From NCBI RefSeq assembly GCF_900499075.1, contig NZ_UIHC01000004.1, forward strand, positions 1 to 64,000: 64,000 nt of DNA, read 5' to 3'. This DNA comes from Roseinatronobacter ekhonensis (GTDB lineage: Bacteria > Pseudomonadota > Alphaproteobacteria > Rhodobacterales > Rhodobacteraceae). The position numbers were made by a program, and so were the translations under genes. The notes beneath the pieces are model-generated. The model had not been told where the DNA came from. It was given only the letters and a program-made list of their open reading frames with translations, and searched no databases. This document shows, piece by piece, positions 16,978 to 30,108 of this stretch. Every line of letters starts with the position of its first letter. Positions within the stretch are counted from its first letter, which is position 1.

Positions 16978-18729
16978 TTAGTTCCAGCACGACACCAGAA
17001 CCGTCAGATCACCCGCTATGCGTGTCAGATGCTCTGGCGGCACGGTGACGCCTGCGCGCAGCGTGCCGCTGGACACGCCGTTTGCGCCCAGAAATTCGCG
17101 GATCGCCTGCGCAGAGGCCGCGAAATTAACCTCTGGTGGCAGCTGGCGGTTCGCAAGCTCCGGCTGGCCCGACAGTAGCCCCAGCACCGCGCCATTCGCG
17201 CCAAAGACAGGCCCGCCCAAATCACCCTGTTCGACAGTGGCGTTCAGGCGCAGGACACCGTCTTCGCCGTTCAGCCCGCCGGTGGCGTCCAGCCGCCCGA
17301 AGGTCAGGACGGGACGGGTCAGCATATCCTCGAACGAAAAGCCAGAGATCGTGATTTCCTGCCCCAAGGGCGCGTCCCCTTCGGCAAATTGCGCGAAAGC
17401 CAGCGGCACAAGCGGCGTTTCGGGCTCCAGAACCGCAAGGTTCAAGGCCTCGTCCACTGCGCGCACGCGGGCGGTATACGCTTCGTCAATGGTGACACGG
17501 TCGCATTGCGCGACGGCCTGCGCGGTGGTCAGCGTGGTGCCCGTGGCGTCGATGTAGAACCCGGAGCGTGAATATTCGGGGCGGCGCACACTCAGCCCTG
17601 CCAGCAAGGCACTGCGCGCGACCTGACTGGCCTGCCCAGTGCTTTCGGGCAGGGTGCCGCCGAACGTGCTGAAGCTGTCTTCCATCATCGGCAGAACGCG
17701 CGCCATCTGGTCGTCGCGGTCCGGCGTCCAGACAAGCGTATACCCCTTGATCTGCCCGTTGCGGAACTGCGCAAATGTGTGCGAGCGCAATTCGTCATTC
17801 TGACCAGTCAGTGTGAAGGAATTCGAGCGGCGTTCGCGCGCGCCTTCCAGCGGAACAATCTCCAGCGTCTGCATGATCTCATACAGGCCGAACAACGTGG
17901 CCTGATTGCCCGGCTGCGACAAAAGCAAGACCTGCACCCCGCTGTCATCCTTGGACGGGAAGTGCGAGAAGGGCGCTTCGTGGCGGTCGAATTCGACCAT
18001 GGCCAAAGGCAGTGCGATCTCGATGCCCGCATCTTCGTCGCGGATGGTCTGCATCCCCAAAGCCGCCAATTCGCCCTGATACTCGGCCAGCAACTCGGCG
18101 CGCTGCCGCGTTGTCAGAACGCCGGTGTCGTCATACCCCTTGTCGGCCTGCCATCCGGCCATGGACCGGCGGGTGCCGCCGCCGAATGCGGCGTCGATGC
18201 GCTGGGTGTAATACCCGAACCATTGCAATGCGATTTGCAGATCTGCCCGTTGGTCACGGTCAAGCAAGCGTTCGGACGCGCGCGCCTCGCCCAAGGTTTC
18301 CTCGGGTTCGGGCTCGGGTTCTGCCACGACCAGTGGTTCGGGTTCCGGCGCAGGGTCTGCATCGGGCAGGGCTTGCGGCGCGACCGCCGTGCCAGCGGTG
18401 GGAAAAAACCGTGCACCATAATTTTCGCCATTCGAAACGAACGCATCCGCAGGGATCGTGCGTTCAGCACGCAACTGGCGGCGCACTGCAAACGCGTCGG
18501 TATCGGTTTCGAACGGGCCAAGGGCCAGCGCATACCAGTCCGACGGCAGTTGGAACCCGCTGACATTGCCAATGCTCTGCTGGTATTCCTGCGCGCGCTC
18601 CAGCGCATCGTCGAACTCTCTATGCGCCTCAAGCTGCACCCAGCGTGCGTCCTGGGCCAAGGCCGGCCCGAATGCCAGTCCCGAAACAGTTGCGACCAGA
18701 AATGCTGCCGTGCTGAAATGCCGTGTCAT
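16978..18729 (-). CDS. Secreted trypsin/HtrA-fold protein, apparently catalytically dead, with peptidoglycan-binding domain
   Basis: A 583-residue exported protein: signal peptide (ends PALAQ), an SPOR-like segment near 30-100, an acidic proline-rich linker (repeats of PEPE), a peptidoglycan-binding_1 domain near 155-215, a middle domain, and a chymotrypsin-fold domain from about 370. In that domain the expected catalytic positions do not match: TTAQAVAQC where a histidine is expected, LNLAVLEP where an aspartate is expected, and QGDLGGPV with leucine in place of the catalytic serine. It is therefore read as a pseudo-protease, perhaps a wall-binding scaffold. The ATG at 18729 is preferred over a TTG nine bases upstream because AAGGA then has normal spacing. 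Confidence 0.75.
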   Translation of the reverse strand: MTRHFSTAAFLVATVSGLAFGPALAQDARWVQLEAHREFDDALERAQEYQQSIGNVSGFQLPSDWYALALGPFETDTDAFAVRRQLRAERTIPADAFVSNGENYGARFFPTAGTAVAPQALPDADPAPEPEPLVVAEPEPEPEETLGEARASERLLDRDQRADLQIALQWFGYYTQRIDAAFGGGTRRSMAGWQADKGYDDTGVLTTRQRAELLAEYQGELAALGMQTIRDEDAGIEIALPLAMVEFDRHEAPFSHFPSKDDSGVQVLLLSQPGNQATLFGLYEIMQTLEIVPLEGARERRSNSFTLTGQNDELRSHTFAQFRNGQIKGYTLVWTPDRDDQMARVLPMMEDSFSTFGGTLPESTGQASQVARSALLAGLSVRRPEYSRSGFYIDATGTTLTTAQAVAQCDRVTIDEAYTARVRAVDEALNLAVLEPETPLVPLAFAQFAEGDAPLGQEITISGFSFEDMLTRPVLTFGRLDATGGLNGEDGVLRLNATVEQGDLGGPVFGANGAVLGLLSGQPELANRQLPPEVNFAASAQAIREFLGANGVSSGTLRAGVTVPPEHLTRIAGDLTVLVSCWN

Positions 18730-18857
18730 CTTGTCCAATTCCTTCCCCGTGGTTCCATCCCGCGCGCGTCGACCCGGTTTCGGCGTTGACCCTTGTCGGT
18801 TGCTTGCCTATGCAGACGCAGCTTTACGAGATTGCGCTGACATGGCAAGGGGCCGAC

Positions 18858-19790
18858 ATGGCGGAAGCTGCTGAAAACCGTTCACAAAAGCCACAGAGCT
18901 TTCAGGAAATCATCCTGAGGTTGCAAAACTACTGGGCGGCCAAGGGCTGCGCGGTGCTGCAGCCCTATGACATGGAAGTGGGCGCGGGCACGTTTCACCC
19001 CGCCACAACGCTGCGCGCGTTGGGGCCGCGCGCTTGGGCGGCGGCCTATGTCCAGCCGTCGCGCCGCCCCACAGACGGGCGCTACGGGGAAAACCCGAAC
19101 CGATTGCAGCATTATTACCAATATCAGGTCATCATCAAACCCTCGCCGCCCGATCTGCAGGAGCTTTATCTGGGCAGCCTGCGCGCCATCGGCATCGACG
19201 ATGCGCTGCACGACATCCGCTTTGTCGAGGATGACTGGGAATCCCCCACGCTCGGCGCTTGGGGGCTGGGCTGGGAAGTGTGGTGCGACGGGATGGAAGT
19301 GTCGCAATTCACCTATTTCCAGCAGGTCGGCGGGCATGATTGCAAGCCGGTCTCTGGCGAGCTGACCTACGGCTTGGAACGTCTGGCCATGTATGTGCTG
19401 GGTGTGGACCATGTCATGGACATGCCGTTCAACGCGCCCGACGCCATGATCCCGCTGAGCTATGGCGATGTCTTCCGCCAGACCGAGCAGGAATATTCGC
19501 GTTGGAATTTCGATCAGGCCGACACGGACACCCTCTTGCAGCATTTCAAGGATGCCGAGGCCGAATGCCAGCGCATCATATCCGCAGATGCCACCGACAG
19601 CGCAGGCCGCAGCATCATCATGGCGCACCCCGCCTATGACCAATGCATCAAGGCCAGCCATCTCTTTAACCTGCTCGACGCGCGCGGCGTCATTTCCGTG
19701 ACCGAACGCCAAGCCTATATCGGGCGCGTGCGTGCGCTGGCCAAGATGTGCGCGGATGCTTTTGTGCAGACCGCTGCGGGCAGCGCGTGA
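18858..19790 (+). CDS. glyQ: Glycyl-tRNA synthetase alpha subunit
   Basis: Catalytic subunit of the bacterial alpha2beta2 glycyl-tRNA synthetase, 310 residues. The family signature begins [25 protein letters not shown] and continues with [20 protein letters not shown] and the class II core [15 protein letters not shown]-like segment. The start at 18858 has AAGGGG seven bases upstream; an upstream in-frame extension is not family-like. The stop overlaps the start of the next gene (TGATG), and glyS follows, forming a glyQ-DUF6446-glyS operon. Confidence 0.95.
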   Translation: MAEAAENRSQKPQSFQEIILRLQNYWAAKGCAVLQPYDMEVGAGTFHPATTLRALGPRAWAAAYVQPSRRPTDGRYGENPNRLQHYYQYQVIIKPSPPDLQELYLGSLRAIGIDDALHDIRFVEDDWESPTLGAWGLGWEVWCDGMEVSQFTYFQQVGGHDCKPVSGELTYGLERLAMYVLGVDHVMDMPFNAPDAMIPLSYGDVFRQTEQEYSRWNFDQADTDTLLQHFKDAEAECQRIISADATDSAGRSIIMAHPAYDQCIKASHLFNLLDARGVISVTERQAYIGRVRALAKMCADAFVQTAAGSA

Positions 19791-20299
19791 TGGGGCGGTT
19801 TCTGGTGGTCCTGCTGCTGGCCTGTGCCGCGCTTGGCGGCGCTGGCATGTGGTATTTGCAGGTTTACGGCTATTATGATGTGTTGCCCGAGCAAGACAGC
19901 ATCGCGCTGACCTACGCAGGGGAAACAACGCCGGCCGAAGTGCCTGTGACCGCGTTCGAAGGGATTGACGCGATCAGCTCTCCCATCCGGTTTCGCGCCT
20001 GTTTCACGCTGGCAGACCCCGCGTCTGACTTCGCGCCCTATGAGGGTGCCACGCCCCTGAACGCCCCCGGCTGGTTTGACTGCTTCGATGCAGCGGCCAT
20101 CGGCGCTGCCCTGCGCGCGCGCGAGGCACAGGCGATCACCGCGCAGGCCAATATCACCTACGGCATCGACCGCATTGCTGCCGTCTTCCCCGATGGCCGC
20201 GCCTATGCGTGGCACCAGATCAACGCCTGCGGCACCGCCCATTTCGATGGTGATCCGGTGCCGCCGGGCTGCCCCCCTCCGCCGCAACGGACCGAATGA
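19790..20299 (+). CDS. DUF6446-like small membrane-anchored protein
   Basis: A 169-residue protein with an N-terminal membrane anchor (FLVVLLLACAALGGAGMWYL) and a periplasmic domain of about 140 residues that includes paired cysteines (RACFTLAD and FDCFDAA, then NACGTAH and PPGCPPP). It fits DUF6446, a family I associate with this position between glyQ and glyS in Rhodobacteraceae. The function is unknown. It overlaps glyQ by one base and ends three bases before glyS, so it is co-translated with both. Confidence 0.65.
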   Translation: MGRFLVVLLLACAALGGAGMWYLQVYGYYDVLPEQDSIALTYAGETTPAEVPVTAFEGIDAISSPIRFRACFTLADPASDFAPYEGATPLNAPGWFDCFDAAAIGAALRAREAQAITAQANITYGIDRIAAVFPDGRAYAWHQINACGTAHFDGDPVPPGCPPPPQRTE

Positions 20300-20302
20300 C
20301 CC

Positions 20303-22543
20303 ATGGCTGACCTACTGATCGAACTCTTCTCCGAGGAAATTCCGGCGCGGATGCAGGCGGGCGCGTCGGATGCGCTGAAAAAGCTTGTCACCGACGGGCT
20401 GGTCGACGCCGGGCTGACCTATGCCCATGCCACCGCCTTCGCCACGCCGCGCCGTCTGGCGCTGGCGGTGCAGGGCCTGTCCGACCATAGCCCGACCCTG
20501 TGCGAAGAACGGCGCGGGCCCAAGGTGGGCGCGCCCGAAAAGGCGATTGAAGGCTTCCTGCGCTCGACCGGTTTGAGCATGGACGACCTGAGCATTCAGG
20601 ACGACAAGAAGGGGCAGGTCTATATTGCCCATGTCACGACCGAAGGGCGCGCAGCACCCGTGATCGTGGCCGAAGTGCTGGAACGCACGATCCGCAATTT
20701 CCCATGGCCGAAGTCGATGCGCTGGGGCACCGGGTCTTTGCGTTGGGTGCGGCCATTGCATTCGATCCTTTGCATCCTGTCGCAAGAGGATGGCGCGCAG
20801 GTGGTGCCGCTGGACGTGGACGGGATCGTCTCGGGCGACACCACGCGCGGGCATCGCTTCATGGTGCCGGATACGTTTTCCGTTGCGAATTTCGAGGATT
20901 ACGCGGCAAAGCTAAAGCGCGCGAAGGTGATTCTGGACCCGGCGGAACGCGCGGGCCATATCTGGAACGAAGCGAGCCAGTTGGCCTTCGCCCAAGGGCT
21001 GGAACTGGTCGAGGACAAGGGCCTGCTGGCAGAAGTCGCGGGGCTGGTCGAATGGCCTGTTGTTCTGATGGGGCGGATCGAGGAGCAGTTTCTGGACCTG
21101 CCACCCGAGGTGCTGCAAACCTCTATGAAGGAACACCAGAAGTTCTTTTCCGTGCGCGACCCGAAAGCTGGGCAGATCGTAGGGTTCGTGACGGTCGCGA
21201 ACCGCGACACGGCGGATCAGGGCGCGACCATTCTGGCGGGGAACCAGAAGGTTCTGGCAGCGCGGCTGTCGGATGCGAAGTTCTTTTGGGACAATGACTT
21301 GCGGCTGGTTTCTGATGTGAAGCTGGAAGGCATGGGGGCAGGGCTGTCTGACGTGACCTTCCACAACAAACTTGGCTCGCAGGCCGACCGGATTGAGCGT
21401 ATCGCGGCACTGGCGCGCGAGATTGCGCCGTTGCTGGGCGCGGATGCCGAAATGGCAGAGCAAGCCGCGCGCGTGGCGAAGGCTGATCTGCGCTCTGGTA
21501 TGGTCGGCGAATTCCCGGAACTTCAAGGGGTTATGGGGCGCTATTACGCGCTGAAAGGCGGCTACGCGCCAGAGGTGGCCGATGCCTGCCGCGACCATTA
21601 TTCGCCCCTCGGCCCTTCCGACGACGTGCCCACCGCGCCCGTCACGGTCGCCGTGGCGCTGGCCGACAAGCTGGACACGCTGACCGGGTTCTGGGCGATT
21701 GACGAAAAGCCCACCGGCTCGAAAGACCCCTTTGCCCTGCGCCGTGCGGCGTTGGGGGTAATTCGGTTGGTGTTGGGGAATAAAGTGCGCGGTGGCATCA
21801 CTAGTATGCTAATGAAGCCTATTGTTAATCACATCGTCGATCTGGCGATGAAAAGTAACGAGTATTTTGCCCTAAGTTCGCAAATTCCTGAGTCACAAGA
21901 TCCTCAGATTCGCCAGATCCTGCTTGAAGCAAAAATGCAGGCAACGAAGGTCGGTATCGAAGCAATAGAGGCGTTAAGGGATGAGAAAACCCTCCAAAAT
22001 AAGTCCGAGTTTGCAATAAATGATCTTACAAACTTCTTCCACGACCGTCTCAAGGTCTACCTACGTGATCAGGGCGTCCGGCATGACGTGATCGACGCCT
22101 GCCTTGCCATGCCCAACAATGACGACCTGACGCTACTGGTCAAACGTGCCGAGGCGTTGTCGGACCTGCTGAAAACCGACGATGGCGAGAACCTGCTGCA
22201 AGGGTTCAAGAGGGCGAACAACATCCTGACCCAAGCGGAAGAAAAGGACGGGGTGGAATACAGCTTCGGCCCCGAGCCGAAACTGGCAGAAACCGACGCA
22301 GAACGCGCGCTGTTCGCGGCGCTCGACCACGCCGAGGCCGCAATCACCCCCGCCATGGCATCCGAGGATTTCGCCACCGCCATGCACGCCATGGCCGGTC
22401 TGCGCGCGCCGATTGATGCGTTTTTTGACGCCGTGCAGATCAATGCCGAGAACCAGATCCTGCGCCGCAACCGCCTGAACCTGCTGCACCGCATTCGCGC
22501 GACCTGCTTGCAGGTGGCGGATCTGACCAAGGTGAACGGGTAG
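20303..22543 (+). CDS. glyS: Glycyl-tRNA synthetase beta subunit, with a low-GC insertion
   Basis: tRNA-binding subunit of glycyl-tRNA synthetase, 746 residues. Family motifs are ADLLIELFSEEIPARM at the start, FPKSMRW-type (NFPWPKSMRWGTGSLRW) near 130, and the tail with ALSDLL and FFDAVQIN. Residues about 493-586 are unusual: DNA of 21781-22020 is 44% GC by direct count against the GC-rich rest, and it encodes a charged helical segment between LGVIRLVLGNKVRGG and LTNFFHDRLKVYL. The reading frame is unbroken. A similar patch is found in valS. Confidence 0.93.
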   Translation: MADLLIELFSEEIPARMQAGASDALKKLVTDGLVDAGLTYAHATAFATPRRLALAVQGLSDHSPTLCEERRGPKVGAPEKAIEGFLRSTGLSMDDLSIQDDKKGQVYIAHVTTEGRAAPVIVAEVLERTIRNFPWPKSMRWGTGSLRWVRPLHSILCILSQEDGAQVVPLDVDGIVSGDTTRGHRFMVPDTFSVANFEDYAAKLKRAKVILDPAERAGHIWNEASQLAFAQGLELVEDKGLLAEVAGLVEWPVVLMGRIEEQFLDLPPEVLQTSMKEHQKFFSVRDPKAGQIVGFVTVANRDTADQGATILAGNQKVLAARLSDAKFFWDNDLRLVSDVKLEGMGAGLSDVTFHNKLGSQADRIERIAALAREIAPLLGADAEMAEQAARVAKADLRSGMVGEFPELQGVMGRYYALKGGYAPEVADACRDHYSPLGPSDDVPTAPVTVAVALADKLDTLTGFWAIDEKPTGSKDPFALRRAALGVIRLVLGNKVRGGITSMLMKPIVNHIVDLAMKSNEYFALSSQIPESQDPQIRQILLEAKMQATKVGIEAIEALRDEKTLQNKSEFAINDLTNFFHDRLKVYLRDQGVRHDVIDACLAMPNNDDLTLLVKRAEALSDLLKTDDGENLLQGFKRANNILTQAEEKDGVEYSFGPEPKLAETDAERALFAALDHAEAAITPAMASEDFATAMHAMAGLRAPIDAFFDAVQINAENQILRRNRLNLLHRIRATCLQVADLTKVNG

Positions 22544-22590
22544 GGCCGGCTCAGCCCCTGCGGCACCGCTGATCACCGCCGGCAAACCCC

Positions 22591-22617
22591 GTTACGCGTT
22601 GTAAACGCGCGCGTAAC
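22591..22617. terminator. Inverted repeat at the glyS/alr convergent junction
   Basis: GTTACGCG (22591-22598) is exactly complementary to CGCGTAAC (22610-22617) and spans the last codons of alr. Its position between two convergent genes suggests a bidirectional terminator, but no U tract follows. Confidence 0.4.
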
Positions 22618-23626
22618 GTGGCCCCAGCCCGGTCAATATCTCATACCCGATGGTGTCGATGATATCGGCCACCGCATCGACCCCCTGATGCGGGCCAAGC
22701 AGGTCCAGCCGTTCCACCGGCCCGTCCACCGCGCTGACATCTATGGTCAGCAGGTCCATCGACACGCGCCCGACCAGCGGGCAGGGCACATCGCCCGCCC
22801 AGAGCGTGACACGCCCCGACAGCGCGCGCTGGATGCCATCTGCGTAGCCCGCGGCAATGGTGGCCACGGTCATGTCACGCGGGGCGGTAAAGCTGTTGCC
22901 ATAGCCCACGCTTTCGCCTGCGGCCACGATCCGCGTCTGGATCACCGGGATCGACAGGCGCACGACCGGTTGCGCATCGGCAAAGGGCAAGCCGCCATAC
23001 AGGCCGATGCCCGGACGTGTCAGGTCGAAATGGTAGTCGCGCCCCAGCAACACCCCGCCAGTGGCCGAGAGCGAGCGCGGCACGCCCGCGCCATCGGTCA
23101 GGTCGCGAAAGGTCGCGAGTTGTTGCGCGTTCATCGCGTGGCCCGGGTCGTCCGAACAGGCCAGATGCGACATGATCAGGCTGGGCCCTTCGCCAAGGGC
23201 GATTTCGGCGACGCTGGCCCATTCGGCAGGCTCCATCCCCAGCCGGTTCATGCCGGTGTCAAGCTGGATGCCAAAGGGCGCGCCGGGCAGGTTTTCGAAC
23301 TGCCGCGTCAGTTGCTCGACCGAGTTGAGCATCGGGATCAGCCCTGCATCGCGGATCAGGCCCGCATCGCCCGGCATATGCCCGCCATAGACATGGATCG
23401 GCAAGTCGGGGCCAATGGCCGCGCGCACGGCCGCGCCCTCTTCGGCCACAGCCACGAAGAAACGCCTCGCACCGGCATCTGCCAGCGCGCGGGCCACGCG
23501 ACCGGCGCCCAGCCCGTAGCCATTGGCCTTGACCGTCGCGGCGGTTTCCACCGTTGTCAGTGCATCCAGCGCGCGCCAGTTCGCTTGCAATGCGCCAAGG
23601 TCGATCTGTAATTCTGCCTGTGCCAT
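22592..23626 (-). CDS. alr: Alanine racemase
   Basis: PLP enzyme that converts L- to D-alanine for peptidoglycan, 344 residues. The PLP lysine is in [11 protein letters not shown] (near 33), followed by the barrel motif [13 protein letters not shown]. The C-terminal domain has the catalytic tyrosine region ([13 protein letters not shown]) and [14 protein letters not shown]. It lies downstream of ksgA-like genes on the same strand with a 31-base gap to the ksgA stop, so it may be read with them. Confidence 0.93.
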   Translation of the reverse strand: MAQAELQIDLGALQANWRALDALTTVETAATVKANGYGLGAGRVARALADAGARRFFVAVAEEGAAVRAAIGPDLPIHVYGGHMPGDAGLIRDAGLIPMLNSVEQLTRQFENLPGAPFGIQLDTGMNRLGMEPAEWASVAEIALGEGPSLIMSHLACSDDPGHAMNAQQLATFRDLTDGAGVPRSLSATGGVLLGRDYHFDLTRPGIGLYGGLPFADAQPVVRLSIPVIQTRIVAAGESVGYGNSFTAPRDMTVATIAAGYADGIQRALSGRVTLWAGDVPCPLVGRVSMDLLTIDVSAVDGPVERLDLLGPHQGVDAVADIIDTIGYEILTGLGPRYARVYNA

Positions 23627-23657
23627 ATCTGCCCCTTGCCTGCGCCAGCCGCCCCCG

Positions 23658-24494
23658 TCAAGCGCCTTTCACGGCCCGCGCCAAAGCGCAGAATTGCTCC
23701 AGCCCGATTTCCTCGGCCCGCGCGGTGGGCGCGATGCCGACAGAGTGCAACAGCGGCTCTATCTGCGGGTGCAGCCCCTTCAGCGCCGCGCGCAGCATCT
23801 TGCGCCGCTGGTTGAACGCCATGGCCACCACGCGTTCCAGAACGCGTGCGTCGGCGGGAAAGCGCGGTGTGTCCAGCCGCGTGATATGCACCACGGCAGA
23901 GCTGACCTTGGGCGGCGGGGTGAACGCCTCTGGCGGCAGGTGCAGCACGATCTTGGCCTCGGCCCGCCATTGCACCATCAGCGCCAGCCGCCCATAGGCT
24001 TTGGCCCCCGGCTTCGCGACAATGCGTTCGGCCACTTCGCGCTGAAACATCAGTGTCAGGCTGTCCCAGAAGGGCGGCCATGTTTGCGGCGTCATCCAGC
24101 GGATCAGCAATTCGGTGCCGACGTTGTAGGGCAGGTTGGCCACCACCTTCACCGGCGGCGTCAGATGCGCGAGCGGGTCTACCGCCAGTGCATCGCCCGC
24201 GATAACGGTCAAGCGGTCGGGATAAGCTTCGCCAATTTCGGCCAGCGCGGGCAGGCACCGCGCGTCTTTTTCAATCGCCAGCACCCGCCGCGCGCCTTCG
24301 CTCAGCAAGCCGCGCGTCAGCCCGCCGGGGCCGGGGCCAACCTCCAGCACATCCGACCCCGCCAAGTCCCCCGCCGCCCGCGCAATCCGCGCCGTCAGGT
24401 TCAGGTCCAGCAGGAAATTCTGGCCAAAGCTCTTTTTCGCGCGCAGCTCATGCGTGCGGATCACGTCGCGTAGGGGCGGCAGGGTGTCGATCAT
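23658..24494 (-). CDS. rsmA: 16S rRNA dimethyladenosine transferase (KsgA/RsmA)
   Basis: SAM-dependent methyltransferase that dimethylates two adjacent adenines near the 3' end of 16S rRNA. Family motifs are [13 protein letters not shown] near 22, [13 protein letters not shown] (SAM binding), and [14 protein letters not shown] with the catalytic NLPY. The start at 24494 (MIDTLPPLR) overlaps the pdxA stop as ATGA, which argues for coupling and against the upstream ATG at 24509. Confidence 0.95.
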   Translation of the reverse strand: MIDTLPPLRDVIRTHELRAKKSFGQNFLLDLNLTARIARAAGDLAGSDVLEVGPGPGGLTRGLLSEGARRVLAIEKDARCLPALAEIGEAYPDRLTVIAGDALAVDPLAHLTPPVKVVANLPYNVGTELLIRWMTPQTWPPFWDSLTLMFQREVAERIVAKPGAKAYGRLALMVQWRAEAKIVLHLPPEAFTPPPKVSSAVVHITRLDTPRFPADARVLERVVAMAFNQRRKMLRAALKGLHPQIEPLLHSVGIAPTARAEEIGLEQFCALARAVKGA

Positions 24495-25444
24495 GCGCCC
24501 ATGTTCCATGCCATGCGTAGGGCCGCGATCAGGCTGTCGGGCCGCGCCACGCCTTGGCCCGCGATGTCATAGGCCGTGCCATGATCGGGTGACGTTCGCA
24601 CAAAAGGTAGCCCCAGCGTGACATTCACCCCCTCATCAAAGGCCAGCGTCTTGATCGGGATCAGCGCCTGATCGTGATACATACACACCGCCGCGTCATA
24701 GCGCGCGCGGGCGGGCGCGTGGAACATGGTGTCGGCGGGCAGCGGGCCGCGCAGGTCAATCCCTTCGGCGCGCAGCCGCTCCAGCACGGGCGCGATCAGG
24801 GTGCCATCCTCATGCCCCATCGTGCCATCCTCGCCCGCATGGGGGTTCAGCCCCGCCACGGCAATGCGCGGGTGCGCGATCTCGAAATCTCGGATAAGGG
24901 CGGCATGGGTGATGCGGATGGTGTCTTCCAGCGCATCGGCTGTCAGGGCGCGCGGCACGTCAGATAACGGAATATGGATGGTCACCGGCACCACGCGCAA
25001 GGTGTCGCTGGCCAGCATCATCACGACTCGTTTCATCCCGGCCAGATGCGCAAGGTACTCGGTATGGCCAGGAAACCCGAAGCCTGCCCCCGCTTTCAGC
25101 GCGGCCTTGTGGATGGGGCAGGTCACAAGCCCCCGCGCGGCACCCGATTGCACCAGCTCTACCCCGCGTCGGACCGCCTCTATCACGCCCGCCGCGTTGG
25201 CCGGGTCGGGCTGGCCCGCATGGGCTGCTGCCGCAAATGAGACCGGCAGCACCGGCAGTGCACCACTCGCAGGCGCAGTCAGGTCCGGCACCACCCGGAA
25301 ATCGCACCCGTCCGGCAGATGTTTGGGATCGCCCAGCCACACAAAGGGGCACTCGCGCCCGATGGCTTCCCACGCCTTCACCGCAATCTCTGGCCCGATC
25401 CCGGACGGGTCGCCGCAGGACATCACAAGCGGTCGTTCACCCAT
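24491..25444 (-). CDS. pdxA: 4-hydroxythreonine-4-phosphate dehydrogenase
   Basis: NAD-dependent enzyme of the deoxyxylulose-5-phosphate-dependent vitamin B6 pathway, about 317 residues. Motifs are [18 protein letters not shown] at the N-terminus, the GHTEYLAHL and [19 protein letters not shown] segments with metal-binding histidine and aspartate, and [14 protein letters not shown] near the end. The ATG at 25444 is chosen over a GTG nine bases upstream because AAGGAG then has a spacing of eight. It sits between mnmA and ksgA; a dispersed hairpin repeat occupies the leader. Confidence 0.93.
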   Translation of the reverse strand: MGERPLVMSCGDPSGIGPEIAVKAWEAIGRECPFVWLGDPKHLPDGCDFRVVPDLTAPASGALPVLPVSFAAAAHAGQPDPANAAGVIEAVRRGVELVQSGAARGLVTCPIHKAALKAGAGFGFPGHTEYLAHLAGMKRVVMMLASDTLRVVPVTIHIPLSDVPRALTADALEDTIRITHAALIRDFEIAHPRIAVAGLNPHAGEDGTMGHEDGTLIAPVLERLRAEGIDLRGPLPADTMFHAPARARYDAAVCMYHDQALIPIKTLAFDEGVNVTLGLPFVRTSPDHGTAYDIAGQGVARPDSLIAALRMAWNMGA

Positions 25445-25456
25445 GCGCAGCACTCC

Positions 25457-25537
25457 TTTTCATCTTGCCGGAAATACTCCGCAAGGGGGTGAATGGGCGC
25501 GAAAGCGCACAGAGGGGGGCGGCGCACGCCCCCCTTA
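25457..25537. repeat. Dispersed two-hairpin repeat, copy 1
   Basis: On the minus strand the unit reads as a G/C hairpin (GGGGGGCG with CGCCCCCC), a second hairpin (GTGCGC with GCGC), then the core TATTTCCGGCAAGATGAA just ahead of the pdxA ribosome site. It lies between mnmA and pdxA. The core recurs at 35586, 42310 and 47592. Confidence 0.7.
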
Positions 25538-26674
25538 GCGCCCTTTCCATATCCAGCCGCCGCCGAAAACCCGCGTGCCCTCACCGTCATAAAACACACA
25601 GGCTTGTCCGGGGCTGATCCCTTCTTCGGGCGTCAGAAGCTCCACCTCGGCCTCGACCGCCGACAGGGGCCGGATGATCGCGGGCGCGGGCGGTCGGGTC
25701 GAGCGCAGCTTGACCGACAGGTGCCATTCCTTCTGGCTCTCGAATGGCGCATCGCCCAGCCAGTTCACCTCGCGCACGGGCACCGTGCGGGTGGCTAAAG
25801 CCTCTTTCGGGCCGACGACCACGCGGCGCATGTCAGGGTCAAGCTTGACCACATACAATGGCTCCGTCAGCCCACCGATACCAAGCCCGCGCCGCTGCCC
25901 GATCGTGTAATGGATCACGCCCTCATGCGTGCCCAGACAATGGCCGTCCATATCGACAATCTCGCCCGGCTCGCCCGCGCCGGGGCGCAGTTTCTCGATC
26001 ACGGCGGCATAATTGCCATCGGGCACAAAGCAGATATCCTGGCTGTCGGGCTTGTCGGCCACGGCCAACCTGTGCCTGGCGGCCAGCGCCCGTGTCTCTG
26101 CCTTGGTCGCCAGATGGCCCAGCGGGAAGCGCAGGTAGTCCAGTTGCTCTTGCGTGGTCGAGAACAGGAAATAGCTCTGGTCGCGCACGGGGTCTGCGGC
26201 GCGGTGCAATTCTGCGCCCAAATCCCCGGCTTTGCGCTGAATGTAATGTCCCGTCGCCATGCAATCCGCGCCCAAGTCCTTGGCGGTTTCCAGCAGGTCG
26301 CGGAACTTCACGCGCTCGTTGCAGCGAATGCAGGGCACCGGCGTCGCGCCGCCCAGGTAAGCATCTGCGAATTCGTCGATCACCGCGTCGCGGAATTTCG
26401 ATTCGTAATCCAGCACATAATGCGGAAAGCCCATTTCCTCGGCGACGCGGCGCGCATCGTGAATGTCGCGGCCCGCGCAGCAGGCACCTTTTTTCGCCAG
26501 CGCCGCGCCGTGATCGTAAAGCTGCAAGGTCACGCCGACCACATCATATCCTTCGGCCGCCAATTCGGCAGCCACGACAGAGCTGTCTACCCCGCCCGAC
26601 ATGGCCACGACCACGCGGGTTTCGGCCACCGGCTTGGGCAGCCCGAGCGAATTCAGCGGCGGGTCATAGGGCAT
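25535..26674 (-). CDS. mnmA: tRNA-specific 2-thiouridylase MnmA
   Basis: Enzyme that thiolates U34 of tRNA-Lys, Glu and Gln, 379 residues. The PP-loop is [17 protein letters not shown] (near 22), the catalytic cysteine pair is [11 protein letters not shown] (near 115) and [12 protein letters not shown] (near 212), and the central part has GHYIQRKAG. The C-terminal beta-barrel contains the RST-type segment [13 protein letters not shown]. The gene precedes pdxA and ksgA on the same strand, with the hairpin repeat between. The start is the first family-like ATG. Confidence 0.95.
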   Translation of the reverse strand: MPYDPPLNSLGLPKPVAETRVVVAMSGGVDSSVVAAELAAEGYDVVGVTLQLYDHGAALAKKGACCAGRDIHDARRVAEEMGFPHYVLDYESKFRDAVIDEFADAYLGGATPVPCIRCNERVKFRDLLETAKDLGADCMATGHYIQRKAGDLGAELHRAADPVRDQSYFLFSTTQEQLDYLRFPLGHLATKAETRALAARHRLAVADKPDSQDICFVPDGNYAAVIEKLRPGAGEPGEIVDMDGHCLGTHEGVIHYTIGQRRGLGIGGLTEPLYVVKLDPDMRRVVVGPKEALATRTVPVREVNWLGDAPFESQKEWHLSVKLRSTRPPAPAIIRPLSAVEAEVELLTPEEGISPGQACVFYDGEGTRVFGGGWIWKGR

Positions 26675-26737
26675 TTTACGTCACTCCGGGCGAACAAGCG
26701 CGAAATATAAGAAAATGCTGTCTATTCTCAACCCCTC

Positions 26738-26756
26738 GATTCAACCTCTGCTTAAC
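26738..26756 (+). promoter_or_regulatory. CtrA-box-like site with overlapping GANTC ahead of sciP
   Basis: TCAA-N7-TTAAC at 26741-26756 has one mismatch to the CtrA full site TTAA-N7-TTAA. GATTC at 26738-26742 is a CcrM-type GANTC site that overlaps it. The site lies 52 bases before the sciP start. In Caulobacter, CtrA and CcrM methylation both time such promoters; that this holds here is inferred. Confidence 0.5.
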
Positions 26757-26808
26757 CCTCCCGCGTAATTCTGGGTCCATACGGGCGATGAACCAAGGAG
26801 GGTGCCTT

Positions 26809-27087
26809 ATGTATATCAAGAAAGTGGACGGGCCGCGCGCGGTCAGCCTTGCGGACGGGACGGTTCTGACACTGGCCGATCTGCCACCAACGGACACGCG
26901 CCGTTGGGTGGCCAGCCGCAAGGCGGTGGTGGTGCAGGCGGTGGGTGCAGGGCTGTTGTCGCGCAAGGCCGCGCTGGAACGCTACGGTCTGTCAGACGAA
27001 GAGTTCGATCTTTGGGCCAATGCGGTGGAAAGCCACGGGATCGAGGCTTTGAAAGTCACGGCATTGCAAAGGTATAGACAACCATAG
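26809..27087 (+). CDS. sciP: SciP, small CtrA inhibitory protein (DUF1153)
   Basis: A 92-residue DUF1153 protein (MYIKKVDGPRAVSLADGTVL), the family of Caulobacter SciP, which binds CtrA and blocks its activation of transcription in G1. The C-terminal half holds a helix-turn-helix (GLLSRKAALERYGLSDEEFDLW). The ATG at 26809 has AAGGAGGG nearby. It lies directly upstream of ctrA with an 88-base gap, so inhibitor and target are genetically linked. A CtrA-like box precedes it. Confidence 0.9.
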   Translation: MYIKKVDGPRAVSLADGTVLTLADLPPTDTRRWVASRKAVVVQAVGAGLLSRKAALERYGLSDEEFDLWANAVESHGIEALKVTALQRYRQP

Positions 27088-27114
27088 GGCGAGTATGATC
27101 TTTATTGACGCACG

Positions 27115-27130
27115 GTAACCTAGAATTAAC
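27115..27130 (+). promoter_or_regulatory. CtrA-box-like site ahead of ctrA
   Basis: GTAA-N7-TTAAC at 27115-27130, with one mismatch to TTAA-N7-TTAA, lies 45 bases upstream of the ctrA start. It would suit autoregulation of ctrA, which is known in Caulobacter. No GANTC was found in this gap. Confidence 0.45.
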
Positions 27131-27175
27131 GCTTTTATTCGAAGCTTGGGTCATCGGCGATAATGGAGAACCCAA

Positions 27176-30107
<2,932 letters not shown>

Positions 30108-30108
30108 C

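Noticed and set aside
25858-26808. Open frame continuing upstream of sciP
   Set aside because: It runs antisense to mnmA; the SciP family starts at 26809 with its own ribosome site.
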